NCBI GenBank assembly: GCA_023974075.1
Contig: CM043797.1
Coordinates: 1-64,000 of the forward strand
Direction: 5' to 3'
Length of the DNA stretch: 64,000 nucleotides
Source: Chaenocephalus aceratus
Taxonomy: Eukaryota; Chordata; Actinopteri; Perciformes; Channichthyidae
Position numbers and translations under genes: made by a program. Positions 32,453-44,650 of the stretch are shown here, piece by piece (within the stretch, counting starts at the first letter, position 1; each line of letters opens with the position of its first letter). A model generated the notes under the pieces. It did not search any database. It was given only the letters and a program-made list of their open reading frames with translations, and had not been told where the DNA came from.

Positions 32453-32580
32453 TGGACTTCCGGTGACGTCATGGGAGAAGCAGCAACTTAGAAGTGGATC
32501 TCCGCCAGACTATACACAAAAATAGAGACAACTAGTAATATAAGACGTTTTAAAAAAATAAGAAAGAGCACTCCTGCACG

Positions 32581-33587
32581 ATGAGCTCGTCAACCAGAAA
32601 CAAAGCCCCCAACAAACAAGATATCTCAAAGGAAAAAAACGATAAACAACGGAGACCGGCCAGCCCAGCTAGCGCTAGCTTGACAACAGATAGCAACATG
32701 TGCGAGTCGGACCATGAAGTTACGTTGATGGGTGAGCTGGGGAAACTCCGCAAGGAAAATCAAGAGGGGCATAATCAAACAAAAATGTCTCTGGATCGAC
32801 TGGAACAGACGGTGCTAGATATAAAAGTTCAAATTGGCGAACATGAAGGGAGGATTGGAAAGTTGGAGGACAGAGTCGGAATGGCCGAGGACCTAGCGGT
32901 GCGGCATCAGAGGGCGCTCCGATACATGATCCACCGTGATATTGCCCTCTCAGCCACCTGCGACGACTTGCAGAATAGACTGAGAAGAAATAATGTGAGA
33001 ATCTTTCAGGTACCAGAGGGGAGTGAGGGAGGAAACATGGCAGGATTTATTAAAGAACTGTTACATAAGGTGCTTAAAATACCATCACTAACGGATATTA
33101 AGATAGAGAGAGCACACCGCTCACCCCCGTTTACGCCACATAGAGACCCGACAGCCCCTCCAAGACACATCATCGTGAGATTTTTGGACGCAGCGGTTAA
33201 AGATCTGGTGATACGACAGGCATGGAGTCAGGGATAGGTCTCCTTCCAAGATAAAAGGATATTTTTTGATCAAGATTACTCTCCCGAGTTACACAAGAAG
33301 CGGGCAAAGGTGCACGAAGTCATCAAGCAGCTAAAAAGAAGGACATACTGGTGAGGTGTATATTCCCAGCGCAGTTAAAACTCAAGCTGGGCACGGGGGA
33401 GAAGACCTACACCACACTGTCCAGCGCTGCAGAGGTGCTGAGAGGCCTGGGAGTTGACGTGCACTGCGGAGAAAGAGAACGCACGGAGGATGAGTTAAAG
33501 GACGGATGGAGGAGCAGCGGGAAGAAGAAAAGAGAAATGGAACTGTCAGCATCGGATCTCAGGACATTCCTGCAAGAAGAAGCTTAA
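32581..33587 (+). pseudogene. L1 ORF1 protein, stop and frameshift
   Basis: The N-terminus is basic and disordered (residues about 1-50). Residues about 55-125 form a coiled coil, the trimerisation region. An RNA-recognition-like domain follows (LQNRLRRNNVRIFQVPE, then IERAHRSP and RHIIVRF), typical of L1 ORF1p, which coats LINE RNA. A TAG at 33235-33237 interrupts the frame; the same frame continues with FQDKRIFFDQDYSPEL. Near 33343 a +1 shift leads to the final segment ending at TAA 33587. Confidence 0.85.
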
Positions 33588-34129
33588 ATCGTCTCCCGAT
33601 GCCGTTTAAAAAACCAAAGGGACTGAAACCGGTTGGGAGGTGGCTCTGTTCTGCACACAGTAACGGTAAAACATTGACAGTGGAAAAAGGTTATAAGTGG
33701 TTGTTACTTGTGCAAATACTACAAATTAGTTGTTCTCATAAGATATTCTAATATTTTATTTACCAATTCTAGGCTCTGGCGGAGCCCGTTTTCTTAGTTC
33801 GGAATGAGTGAATTACACTCACTTAGACCTTTTTTACATGTTAGTGTATTATTGGTCAGGTTAGCACTCTATGTGCTTTTTCCCACAGAGAGGGCTGGTC
33901 ACACCTCTCTGCCCCGGTACCAGTGGGGATCTGTCACAGCTATAGTTCGTTTTCTCTGCGGCTGATTGGACAGGTGGAAGTTCAGTTTTATGTTTAAGTT
34001 GTTTTTTGTATGTTTTCTCCTGACATATGTTGCGTTCTACAGTTTGTTTTTGTTTATGCGATTTAGGCAACGTTTTTTCATGTGTCTTCAAGCAGGCAGG
34101 GCTATTTACCCTAATGCTAAACAGAGATT
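33588..34129. other. L1 inter-ORF region, no gene
   Basis: About 540 bp between ORF1 and ORF2 with no convincing coding frame. It contains T-rich stretches and is presumably the L1 spacer. Confidence 0.5.
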
Positions 34130-37100
34130 ATGGCTTACTTAAATATTGTTAGCTATAATGTAAGGGGAATTAACAACCCGATTAAAAGGAAAAAGATTCT
34201 GGGACAATTAAAGAAAATGGAATGCTCGGTAGCTCTGATTCAAGAAACTCACTTATCTGAAATAGAACATTTAAAATTAAAGAGAGAATGGGTGGATCAA
34301 ATATATAGTGCATCATGTGGGAAGAGTAAAAAAACGAGGAGTAGCTATTTTATTTAACAAATGAGAATACTATAACAATGAGAAAGTCCTCCAGGATATT
34401 GAGGGTCGTTATGTTATGGTAATTGGAACAATAGCTGGCCTAAAGATAACTATCTTAAATGTGTATGCACCAAATGAAGAGTGCGATTTATTTTTTTAAA
34501 AAGATTGCAACCCTAGTGGCAGATAATGGAGAGGGAATCATAATCATAGGGGGGGACTTCAATTGCACATTGAACAACAAAATGGATAGATTACCCGTAA
34601 CAATAAGACCCCTGCCTAAAATGTCCAGAAATGTCTTAAACATGATGAAGGAGCTGGGATTAGTTGATATCTGGCGACACCTACACCCAAGTGACAAATA
34701 CTTCACGTTCATGTCCCATGTCCATGGAAGTTATTCAAGAATAGATTACTTTTTGGTGTCGAAAAAGGATACATACCGGATAAAAGATAGTGTAATTGAA
34801 CCAATAACAATCTCAGACCACAGTCCTGTCTCTATGAAAATTAATCTGGGGTTAGATAAATGGTTTAAGTACTGGAGACTTAACGTCTCACTATTGGCAG
34901 ATAACCGGATAAAACAGGAAATACGTTCTGCAATATCTGAATACTTTGCCTTGAATGATAATGGTGAGGTCTCCCCCTCGGTGCTATGGGATGCTGGTAA
35001 GGCCACGATTAGGGGCAAAATTATTTCTATAGGATCTAAATTAAAGAAACAAAGACTGGCGAAACAACAAGAATTGGAAACAGAAATTAAAAGATTAGAG
35101 AGGGAACATAAGACATCTAGAAAAGAGGAAGTACTCAAAAAGTTGAAGGAAGTTAGAATTAAGCTAGATGCAGAATTAACTTACAAAGCAGAGGGAGCCC
35201 TCAGGTTCATAAATAGAAAATATTACGAAATGGGAAATAAGGCTAGCAGATTATTGGCATTTCAACTTAGAAAAGCCCAGTCCAGCCGCATTATCTCCAA
35301 AATTAAACATCCTGAAACTAACCAGGCAGAAACAGATCCTAGGAAAATATCAGATGCTTTTGCAAAATATTATGCGCAACTGTATAAAAGCGAAGATCAG
35401 GAATTTAAGGAAGAAAGAATTAGTGAATTTTTAAAGCCCCTCAATATGAATAAACTGGCAACTGACGAAGCATCTAAATTAGTAGAGCCTATCAGAGAGG
35501 AGGAAATTAAGGAAACTATTACTAAACTAAAAAACAACAAATCACCGGGAGTAGATGGGTTTGCAGGTGAATATTATAGAGCCTTCATAAATGATCTTTC
35601 CCCTATATTATGTAGAGTATATAATTATGTATTAAATACAGGAGACCCCCAAAATCGTGGTCAGAAGCTATCATCACAGTCCTGCATAAAGAGGGAAAGG
35701 ACCCCATACAGTGCACTAATTATCGCCCCATAAATCTTCTATGCGTTGATTACAAAATACTAACTTCAATCTTAGCAACCAGAGTACAACATATTTTAAA
35801 GAAGTTGATAAAACCGGACCAGACAGGATTTATTTCAGGTCGTCAAGGGACAAATAATGTGAGGAGAGCTTTAAAACCTTCAATCAATAACGGCAAAAGA
35901 TAAACAACCTTCAATGCTTCTCAGCCTAGATGCTGAGAAAGCATTTGATAGAGTGGACTGGCTATTTCTTAAACAGACATTATTGGAAATGGGTTTTGGA
36001 GAAGAATTTACTACATGGATTAGTTTGCTTTATAAGGATCCTAAATCAATAATCAGAGTAAATGGGCATTGTTCGGATTTTTTTAAAGTAGAGAGAGGGG
36101 TGAGGCAGGGCGACTCAATATCAGCTCTTCTTTTCACACTCAGTATTGAACCCTTTGCGGAGGCTATACGCCAAAATAAAACAGATTCAAGGAATAGCGG
36201 ACGAGGGAGGGTCAATACATAAAATATCCTTATTTGCAGATGACATTTTACTCTTTATAAAACACTCCCTATCTTCTATTCCAGCTCTTATGCAGTGCTT
36301 GTCTAAGTATGGGGCCATTTCGGGATACAAAATTAATCCAATTAAATCAGAAGCAATGATGATAACAAGGAGTTGGCCTACACAATTAAACAAGGATGTT
36401 TCTTACCGTTGGTCCAAGCAGGGGTTTAGATATCTAGGGATTATCATTACTCACCACCCAATGCATTTATTTGAGGCTAACTATAATACATTAATAAAGC
36501 AAATAAAGAATGACATGATACGGTGGGAAATTCTCCCCCTGTCGCTATTCGGAAGGGTAGAAAACTGTAAGAATGAACCTACTCCCTCGATTACTCTTCC
36601 TATTTCAATCCCTTCCCGTGGGAATTCCAGCCTCCATCTTCAACATGTTAAATAGACTTATATCTAAGTTTATTTGGCAGAATAAGAGACCCAGAGTAAG
36701 ACTTAAAACTCTTTTTCTACCAAAAGAGAAGGGAGGCTTAAGCCTGCCAAATTTGAAATATTATTATTGGGCTGCACAGTTAACGGCTATAGTGGCCTGG
36801 ATTAGAAAGGACGAGGAAACAGGATGGGCACAGATTGAGCAGAGTGCAACTAAGGGTGTGTCGTTATCAACTTTGCCTTTTATTGATATAAAATCTGTCA
36901 AGAAAGTTAAGATTGAGAACGAATGGATAGGGCATACCCTGAAGTTGTGGACGGCAGTTAAAAAAAATGTTCAGGAGCCCAGAATCAATATCAAGAGCCA
37001 TGCCAATTATAGGCAATATAGAGTTTTCTTCCATCTATAAGGGATGGAGGTTTTAAAAGATGGGCCGATAAAGGTCTTATCACAGTTAACCAAATGTTTG

Positions 37101-37960
37101 ATGGAACAGATGTCAAATCCTTCTCCCAACTTCAAGAACAATATGGGCTCCCGTCAAATGATTTATATAGGTACTTCCAGATAAGACACTATATTACAAG
37201 CCACAAGGAAAGAGAAGCAATCCAAAAAAATCCAAACATTATAGAAGCATATTTTATTAGTATTGCAGAAAAATGCTTCCCAAATAAGAAACATGTCTCT
37301 CACTTATATAAGAGGCTTGTGGCAGACGACTCCCAAAACACCTGGAATGTTAGAGATAAATGGGAATTGGAACTAAACATTATAATCGAAGATGCAGTCT
37401 GGGAAAGCTTATGTGTGGACAGCCATAAAGGAATTAATAGTCAGTTATGGAAAGAGTTTGATTGGAAGCTGAAAATCTGATTTTTTTAACACTCCTTTTT
37501 TAATTTCTAAATATGTCCAAGGACCATCAGTCGCATTATGTTGGAGGAAATGTGGAAAAATAGGGGATCATACACATATCTTTTGGGATTGCCCAGTAAT
37601 TGAAGGATTTTGGAAATCTGTTAAAGAGGAGATTAGAAACATCCTGGAAATGACTGTTCCTCTGGAGCCATGTTGTTCTTGCTCGGAGCTATACCTACAG
37701 ACACTTACGATTCAGACCAGAGGTACATATTACGGATACTGTTATTAATTGCCAAAAAGATTATAACTGTGAACTGGAAAAATGTAAAAATCTCCGACAA
37801 TCATTCAGTGGAAGCACAGACTTAAACAAGTCTACACGATGGAAAGAATGACGGCGAGCCTGCAGATAAAAATGGACTCTTTTACCCAAAGATGGAACTG
37901 TGTTAAAATATATCTGGATGTATCAATGGTTGAAGAGGGTTGTTGAAACTGAACTGAACT
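34130..37960 (+). pseudogene. L1 ORF2: endonuclease, reverse transcriptase, C-terminal region
   Basis: Several frames together make an L1-type ORF2. The endonuclease begins MAYLNIVSYNVRGINNPIKR and has ALIQETHL, IIGGDFNCTL and a terminal ISDHSPV block (34130-34850). The reverse transcriptase has NKSPGVDGF, SLDAEKAFDRVDW, GVRQGDSISALLF and the catalytic FADDILLF (36230-36256). The C-terminal region continues to about 37960 and includes an L1-like C-terminal cysteine segment near 37545. Breaks occur near 34335 (frameshift), 34370 (stop), 34495, 35660, 35880, 36180, 36560, 37030 and 37480. The element is well recognisable but cannot be active. Confidence 0.88.
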
Positions 37961-38240
37961 TAAGATGAATACTAGGGGAAAAAATCCCTGTGTAACTGAT
38001 CCTGCTGTGCCAAAAATGTCAGTCCCTATGTAAAATGCTTTCATTAATATGTATTTGATTTTATTTTATTTATTTTATATCCCAGTTTGTATTTATTTAT
38101 ATTATTTTACTTAATTATTTCAATTTATAATGGATTTGCTTTGTCATGTAATCATCTGCCATTTGAATGAAAACGTCCTATGTCAGGATATGTCTTGTCT
38201 TGTTTTGTTAAGAGGAAAATAAACAGTTAAAAAAAAAAAA

Positions 38241-38479
38241 GAGTCAGATTATTAAAGAAATCTACTGACACAAGTACTTCATTTTCTATTTTTCAGCTTT
38301 AAACTCAAAAATGTATCTTTCAGTAACTTTTGAGAGAATTAAGCCTGTTTCACTGAAATAGCCTCAAAAATCACAAACTGCCATTAAGAGTCAGTTTCTT
38401 AACAACATCTACTGTAACAAAGTACTTCATTTTCTAGTTTTTCATCTTTTATACTAAAAAATGTATCTTTCAGTAACAT
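38241..38479 (+). repeat. Satellite, plus orientation, short segment
   Basis: About 1.5 monomers starting GAGTCAGATTATTAAAGAAA directly after the L1 poly-A and ending at the start of an LTR. Confidence 0.9.
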
Positions 38480-38812
38480 TGTTACCGCCGCTGCTACCTT
38501 GTGTCTTAAGTATGGTTGTGTATGTAAATTAGCTGTGCAGGTTCCCCTGCTGTCATTGGCCATCAAGACCGTTCAACATCCGCGGGGATTGGACAGACAA
38601 TCATCCAACCCCTGCTCGCTTCTGCCACGTAATCCGGGGAGGAGTATAAAGGCTGAGCACGGACAACACTCTGGAGGCTCTGTATTTTGTGTCAGATGCC
38701 TCAACCCTATCCTTGTGATAAACCTTCCTTCTGTGACTTCTGAGAATTCTGAGACAAGTTAGCCGTGTGTATTTAGTATTAGCTCCACTGAGTAGCAGTG
38801 TCCTTTAGTAGA
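38480..38812 (+). mobile_element. Truncated LTR, same family as the solo LTR at 40357-41125
   Basis: It begins TGTTACCGCCGCTGCTACC and follows the first 330 bp of the complete LTR, including the GGAGTATAAAGGC TATA region. It stops at CCTTTAGTAG, where satellite in reverse orientation starts. The truncation point coincides with the satellite orientation switch. Confidence 0.8.
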
Positions 38813-40356
38813 AAGATACACTTTTGTGGATGAAAGCTGAACTATAGATAATGAAGTACTCTGTGTCAGTAGATTTCGTTAAGAATCTGACTTGTAATGG
38901 CAGTTTGTGATTTTGAGGCTATTTCAGTGAAACAAGGCTTAATTCTCTCAAAAAGTTACTGAAAGATACATTTTTTACTATAAAAGATGAAAACTAGAAA
39001 ATGAAAGTACTTTGTTTACTACGACATCTACTGAGATATCGTTAAGAATCTGACTCTTAATGGCAATTTGTGATTTTGAGGCTATTTCAGTGAAACAATG
39101 CTGTTTTGAACATTTGACAGATTTATGCTTGATTCTCTCAAAAAGTTACCGAAAGATAAAAATGTGTGGATAAAAGCTGAACTATAGATAATGAAGTACT
39201 CTGTTTGATTAGATTTCGTTAAGAAGGTGACTCTTAATGGCAGTTTTGTGATTTTGAGGCTATTTCAGTGAAACAAGGCTTAATTCTCTCAAAAAGTTAC
39301 TGAAAGATACACTTTTGTGGATAAAAGCTGAACTATAGATAATGAAGTACTCTGTTTGAGTAGATTTCGTTAAGAAACTGACTCTTAATGGCAGTTTGTG
39401 ATTTTGAGGCTATTTCAGTGAAACAAGGCTCAATTCTCTCAAAAAGTTACTGAAAGATACATTTTTGAGTATAAAAGATGAGTACTACAAAATGTAGTAC
39501 TTTGTGTCAGTAGATTTCGTTAAGAATGGGACTCTTAATGGCAGTTTGTGATTTTGAGGCTATTTTAGTGAAACAAGGCAGTTTTGAAACATTTGACATA
39601 TTTATGCTTAATTCTCTCAAAAAGTTACTGAAAGATACACTTTTGTGTTTAAAAGATGACCACTACCAGTATAAATCTACTCCGAGTAGATTTCGTTAGA
39701 AACTGACTCTTAATGGTAGTTTGTGATTTTGAGGCTATTTCAATGAAACAAGGCTTAATTCTCTCAAAAAGTTACTGAAGATACATTTTTTAGTATAAAA
39801 GATGAAAAACTACAAAATGTAGTACTTTGTGTCAGTAGATTTCGTTAAGAATCTGACTTGTAATGGCAGTTTGTTGATTTTTGAGGCTATTTCAGTGAAA
39901 CAAGGCTTAATTCTCTCAAAAAGTTACTGAAAGATACATTTTTTACTATAAAAGATGAAAACTAGAAAATGAATAGTACTTTGTTTACTACGAACATATA
40001 CTGAGATGTCGTTAAGAATCTGACTCTTAATGGCAATTTGTGATTTTGAGTCTATTTCAGTGAAACATTGCTGTTTTGAACATTTGACAGATTTATGCTT
40101 AATTCTCTCAAAAAGTTACCGAAAGATAAACTTTTGTGGATAAAAGCTGAACTATAGATAATGAAGTACTCTGTTTGTTTAGATTTCGCTAAGAAGGTGA
40201 CTGTTAATGGAAGTGTGTGATTTTGAGGCTATTTCAGTTAAACAAGGCTTAATTCTCTCAAAAAAGTTACTGAAAGATACACTTTTGTGGATAAAAGCTG
40301 AACTATAGATAATGAAGTACTCTGTTTGAGTAGATTTAGTTAAGAAGGTGACTCTT
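38813..40356 (-). repeat. Inverted satellite segment
   Basis: About ten monomers of the 150/177-bp satellite in reverse orientation, with more single-base indels than segments 1 and 2. It contains no genes. Confidence 0.93.
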
Positions 40357-41125
40357 TGTTACGTTCCCACTTGGCTAGGGTACAAACGGGAAACGACACG
40401 ACCAGATTGGATTTGGTATATTTGTTACTGGTGGTTTTATTGTTACTGAAACTAAGTAAAATGATGGACACACAGATTGGCCCGACAACGGGTCAATCTG
40501 TCACTATAACACAACACAAAGGGTCTCCAAAAGAGAGTTGCCCCGCTATACAAAGAAAAGAAAATCTCACTTCTAAAGTGGAAACAAACAATAAACAAAA
40601 CGGGACTGTGGAAACACACACAGCTGGTGCGGGTCTACAGGTGCTAATCACCTGGCTCTACGCAATATCCACTCACAGGAATGCTGGTCTACAGGTGCTA
40701 ATCAACCTGGCTCTAAGCAGTATACACACACAAAACCCTACGCTAACACAGAACCCGACGACACACTGCTACTCAGTGTGCTCGCCCAGAACCCTACTAA
40801 AGACACTGCTACTCAGTGGAGCTAATACTAAATACACACGGCTAACTTGTCTCAGAATTCTCAGAAGTCACAGAAGGAAGGTTTATCACAAGGATAGGGT
40901 TGAGGCATCTGACACAAAATACAGAGCCTTCCAGAGTGTTGTCCGTGCTCAGCCTTTATACTCCTCCCCCGGATGACGTGGCAGAAGCGAGCAGGGGTTG
41001 GATGACGTCTGTCCAATCCCCGCGGATGTTGAACAGTCCGGATGGCCAATGACAGCAGGGGAACTGCACAGCTCATTTACATACACAACCATACTTAAAG
41101 ACACAAGGTAGCAGCGGCTGTAACA
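40357..41125 (-). mobile_element. Complete solo LTR, 769 bp
   Basis: It lies within inverted satellite. CTCTT at 40352-40356 and 41126-41130 is a clean 5-bp target duplication. Read on the minus strand the LTR starts TGTTACAGCC and ends GGGAACGTAACA, giving the usual TG...CA ends. It has a TATAAAGG box near 40957 and AATAAA near 40440 in the 3' part. No internal retrotransposon sequence remains, so it arose by LTR-LTR recombination. The 206-residue open frame across it is not coding. Confidence 0.88.
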
Positions 41126-41130
41126 CTCTT

Positions 41131-43031
41131 AATGGCAGTTTGTGATTTTGAGGCTATTTCAGTGAAACAAGGCTTAATTCTCTCAAAAAGTTACTGAAAG
41201 ATACACTTTTGTGGATAAAAGCTGAACTATAGATAATGAAGTACTCTGTTTGAGTAGATTTCGTTAGAAACTAACTCTTAATGGCAGTTTGTGATTGAGA
41301 GGCTATTTCAATGAAACAAGGCTTAATTCTCTCAAAAAGTTACTGAAAGATACAATTTTGAGTATAAAAGATGAAAACTAGAAAATGAAGTACTTTGTTA
41401 CAGTAGATTTCGTTAGAAACTGACTCTTAATGGCAGTTTGTGATTTAGAGGCTATTTCAGTGAAACAAGGCTTAATTCTCTCAAAAAGTTACTGAAAGAT
41501 ACATTTTTGAGTATAAAAGCTAAAACTAGAAAATGAAGTACTTTGTGTCAGTAGATTTCGTTAAGAATCTGACTTTTAATGGCAGTTTATGATTTTGAGG
41601 CTATTTCAGTGAAACAATGCTGTTTTGAACATTTGACAGATGTATGCTTAATTCTCTCAAAAAGTAACCGAAAGATAAACTTTTGTGGATAAAAGCTGAA
41701 CTATAGATAATGAAGTACTCCGTTTGTGTAGATTTCGTTAAGAAGGTGACTGTTTATTGGAAGTGTGTGATTTTGAGGCTATTTCAGTGAAACAAGGCTT
41801 AATTCTCTCAAAAAGTTACTGAAAGATACATTTTTGAGTATAAAAGATGAAAACTAGAAAATGAAGTACTTTGTTACAGTACATTTCGTTAGAAACTGAC
41901 TCTTAATGGCAGTTTGTGATTTAAGGCTATTTCAGTGAAACAAGGCTTAATTCTCTCAAAAAGTTACTGAAAGATACATTTTTGAGTTTAAAAGCTGAAA
42001 ACTAGAAAATGAAGTACTTTTTGTCAGTAGATTTCTTTAAGAATGTGACTCTTAATGGCAGTTTGTGATTTTGAGGCTATTTCAGTGAAACAATGCTGTT
42101 TTGAAAATTTGACAGATTTATGCTTAATTTTCTCAAAAAGTTACCGAAAGATACACTTTTGTGGATAAAAGCTGAACTATAGATAATGAAGTACTCTGTT
42201 TGAGTAGATTTCGTTAAGAAGGTGACTCTTAATGGCAGTTTGTGATTTTGAGGCTATTTCAGTGAAACAAGGCTAAATTATCTCAAAAAGTACTGAAATA
42301 TACATTTTTGAGTATAAAAAGAAGAAAACTAGAAAATGAAGTACTTTGTGTCAGTAGATTTCGTTAAGAAGGTAACGCTTAATGGCAGTTTGTGATTTTG
42401 AGGCTATTTCAGTGAAACAAGGCTGTTTTGAATATTTGATATATTTATGCTTAATTCTCTCCAAAAAGTTACTGAAAGATACACTTTTGTGGATAAAAGC
42501 TGAACTATAGATAATGAAGTACTCTGTTTGAGTAGATTTCGTTAAGAAGGTGACTCTTAATGGCAGTTTGTGATTTTGAGGCTATTTCAGTGAAACAAGG
42601 CTTAATTCTCTCAAAAAGTTACTGAAAGATACATTTTTGAGTTTAAAAGCTGAAAACTAGAAACATGAAGTACTTTTTGTCAGTAGATTTCTTTAAGAAT
42701 GTGACTCTTAATGGCAGTTTCTGATTGAGAGGCTATTTCAGTGAAACAAGGCTTTAATTCTCTAAAAAAGTTACTGAAAGATACACTTTTGTGGATTAAA
42801 AGCTGAACTATAGATAATGAAGTACTCTGTTGAGTAGATTTCGTTAGAAAACTGACTCTTAATGGGAGTTTGTGATTGAAGAGGCTATTTCAGTGAAACA
42901 AGGCTGTTTTGAACATTTGACATATTTATGCTTAATTCTCTCAAAAAGTTACTGAAAAGATACACTTTTGTGGATGAAAGCTGAACTATAGATAATGAAG
43001 TACTCCTGTTTGAGTAGATTTCGTTAAGAAA
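41131..43031 (-). repeat. Inverted satellite segment, distal
   Basis: About twelve reverse-orientation monomers. Divergence and small indels increase towards 43 kb. The array ends at ATTTCGTTAAGAAAATG and joins a truncated Harbinger-like element. Confidence 0.93.
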
Positions 43032-43126
43032 ATGCCGTATTCGGTCGTCCTCGTGTGGCCGACCGGTCTATATGACACTAAACAGTAACGCAAACGAACC
43101 GAATTCGTCCTCGTGTGCCGCAGCCC
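43032..43126 (+). mobile_element. Right end of a Harbinger-like element, truncated
   Basis: It matches the last 95 bp of the complete element at 53191-54318 (GCCGTATTCGGTCGTC... to CGTGTGCCGCAGCCC), followed by the same LINE sequence (TTAGTAACTG). The rest has been lost at the satellite junction. Confidence 0.75.
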
Positions 43127-43288
43127 TTAGTAACTGTTTTTAATGTGACTGTTGAAACTCAGGTCAGAGTCCATGACTACAACCTAGATTTCTGGCTTTA
43201 TCTGTTGTTTTGAACATTGCAGGCTGAAGCTCAGCGCTAACTTTTTATACGTTCTGGCCTTGGCTCCAAAAAACCATTAACCTCAGTT
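43127..43288 (-). mobile_element. L2-type LINE fragment, inverted
   Basis: Reverse complement of LINE ORF2 sequence around 11380-11540, with scattered one-base insertions. A hAT-like element interrupts it at 43289. Confidence 0.85.
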
Positions 43289-44483
43289 TAGTGTTAATTT
43301 CGTTGACTAAAACTATGACGAAATATGTTCGTCAACGACCTTTTTTTTCATGACGAAAACGAGACGATGACGAGACGGCACCGACAGCAGTAAACAATAA
43401 CTGTAACGAAATCATTCATGCAATATCGTTGACGAAAAGTGACGAGACGAAAATGTAGTTTACTAAATAAAAACTATGACAAAATCTCTCTTTACTTTCG
43501 TTGACGAAAAATGAGCAGACGAAATATTATCAAAGATAACGTGAATCTCAGTTTTTCTCCCAGCAGTTCCATTTCCGGTGCTGCGGCAGAGCAGCAGCTG
43601 TTTCTGTGCTGCTCGGCGGCGGCCACATTTGAATTACACCGGGCAGCGGCAGAATATGAACTGTCAGGAAGACTCGGGTCTAACTCATGGTCTAACCTTA
43701 TTTAACAGAAAATAAAATGGTAACAACAAGGGCTTAGGAGCAGTGGTCGCGTTAACCGAATACCCCCCCGTCAGCGGGAGTGAGTGATACATTGTGCACT
43801 CAACGGATAATAACGGATTATGACGGAAATGTTACAATCCTGTCCGTCAAAATGACTGACAACCATAGACTGTATAATATAAGCTGACAACGAAAGAATC
43901 TAAAGCCACCAATGCTTGGGGAGAAAGAAACGATGTGATATTTGGGCCCATTTTCGCTACAAATGAGGCGGAGAAAAAAAGCGAATGCATTGCTTTATCA
44001 GAAGGGAAGCAATGTGGCCAAAACACAGCTGGTAAAAACCACCACAAACCTGACCAGATACTCTCTGCAAAGCTGCTTTCTTAATCATTCAACCTGTGTT
44101 TTTCATCAATAAGGACAAGATAATCTTATTTATGTATATATACTAAAATGACAAATTATTGGTTTTGGCTAGACTAGTTTGACTGAAATGACTGAAAAAA
44201 AGACTCAACAGTTTTCATTGACAAAAAGTAGACTAAAATAATTAGTTTTTCTTTGACTAAAATAGACTAAAATGCTCAGACTTTTAGTCGACTAAATCTT
44301 GACTACTAAAATGTTTTTACTGTTTTTAGTCGACTAAAATAAGACTAAAATGCTCAGACTTTTAGTCGACTAAAACTTGACTAAATAAAAACAGGATGAA
44401 GGTGACTAAATATGACTAAAACTAAAAAGGAATTGAACACAGGACTAAAACTAATAAAAAAATAGCTGACAAAATTAACACTA
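43289..44483. mobile_element. hAT-like non-autonomous element, 1.2 kb
   Basis: The ends are inverted: TAGTGTTAATTTCGTTGAC at the left, and AAAATTAACACTA at the right. The LINE sequence CCTCAGTT stands at the left (43281-43288) and again at the right (from 44485), an 8-bp duplication with one stray base, which fits hAT. The interior has many GACTAAAA / AGTCGACTAAA subterminal repeats (44220-44420) and no transposase. The second copy of this LINE composite (54.4 kb) lacks the element. Confidence 0.7.
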
Positions 44484-44650
44484 CCCTCAGTTTTATCTTT
44501 GTTTAATAGGAGAAAGTTCTGACACATCCAGTCATTGATTTGTTCAATGCACTTACTCAGTGTTTGAATTGGAGCATAGTCTCTGGTGAAATTGTTACGT
44601 AAATGTGTGTGTCACCCGCTATGGTAAGTTATGTTGTTGTTTTTCATTAT
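44484..44650 (-). mobile_element. L2-type LINE fragment, inverted, continued
   Basis: It continues the LINE after the hAT-like insertion (reverse complement of about 11232-11390) and ends at GAGCCAGTGGTAG, where element C begins. Confidence 0.85.

Larger units (their letters stand above)
32453..38240 (+). mobile_element. L1-type LINE (fish L1/Tx1 group), decayed
   Basis: A 5' UTR (GACTTCCGGTGACGTCATGG...), an L1-type ORF1, a long inter-ORF region, ORF2 and an AATAAA-containing 3' end with a poly-A run at 38229-38240. The 5' neighbour is a fragment of element A while the 3' neighbour is satellite. No target duplication was found, so a rearrangement or mis-join at one edge is likely. Confidence 0.85.

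Noticed and set aside
40356..40976. 206-residue open frame read as a gene
   Set aside because: It lies across the non-coding solo LTR in antisense and has no domain features.
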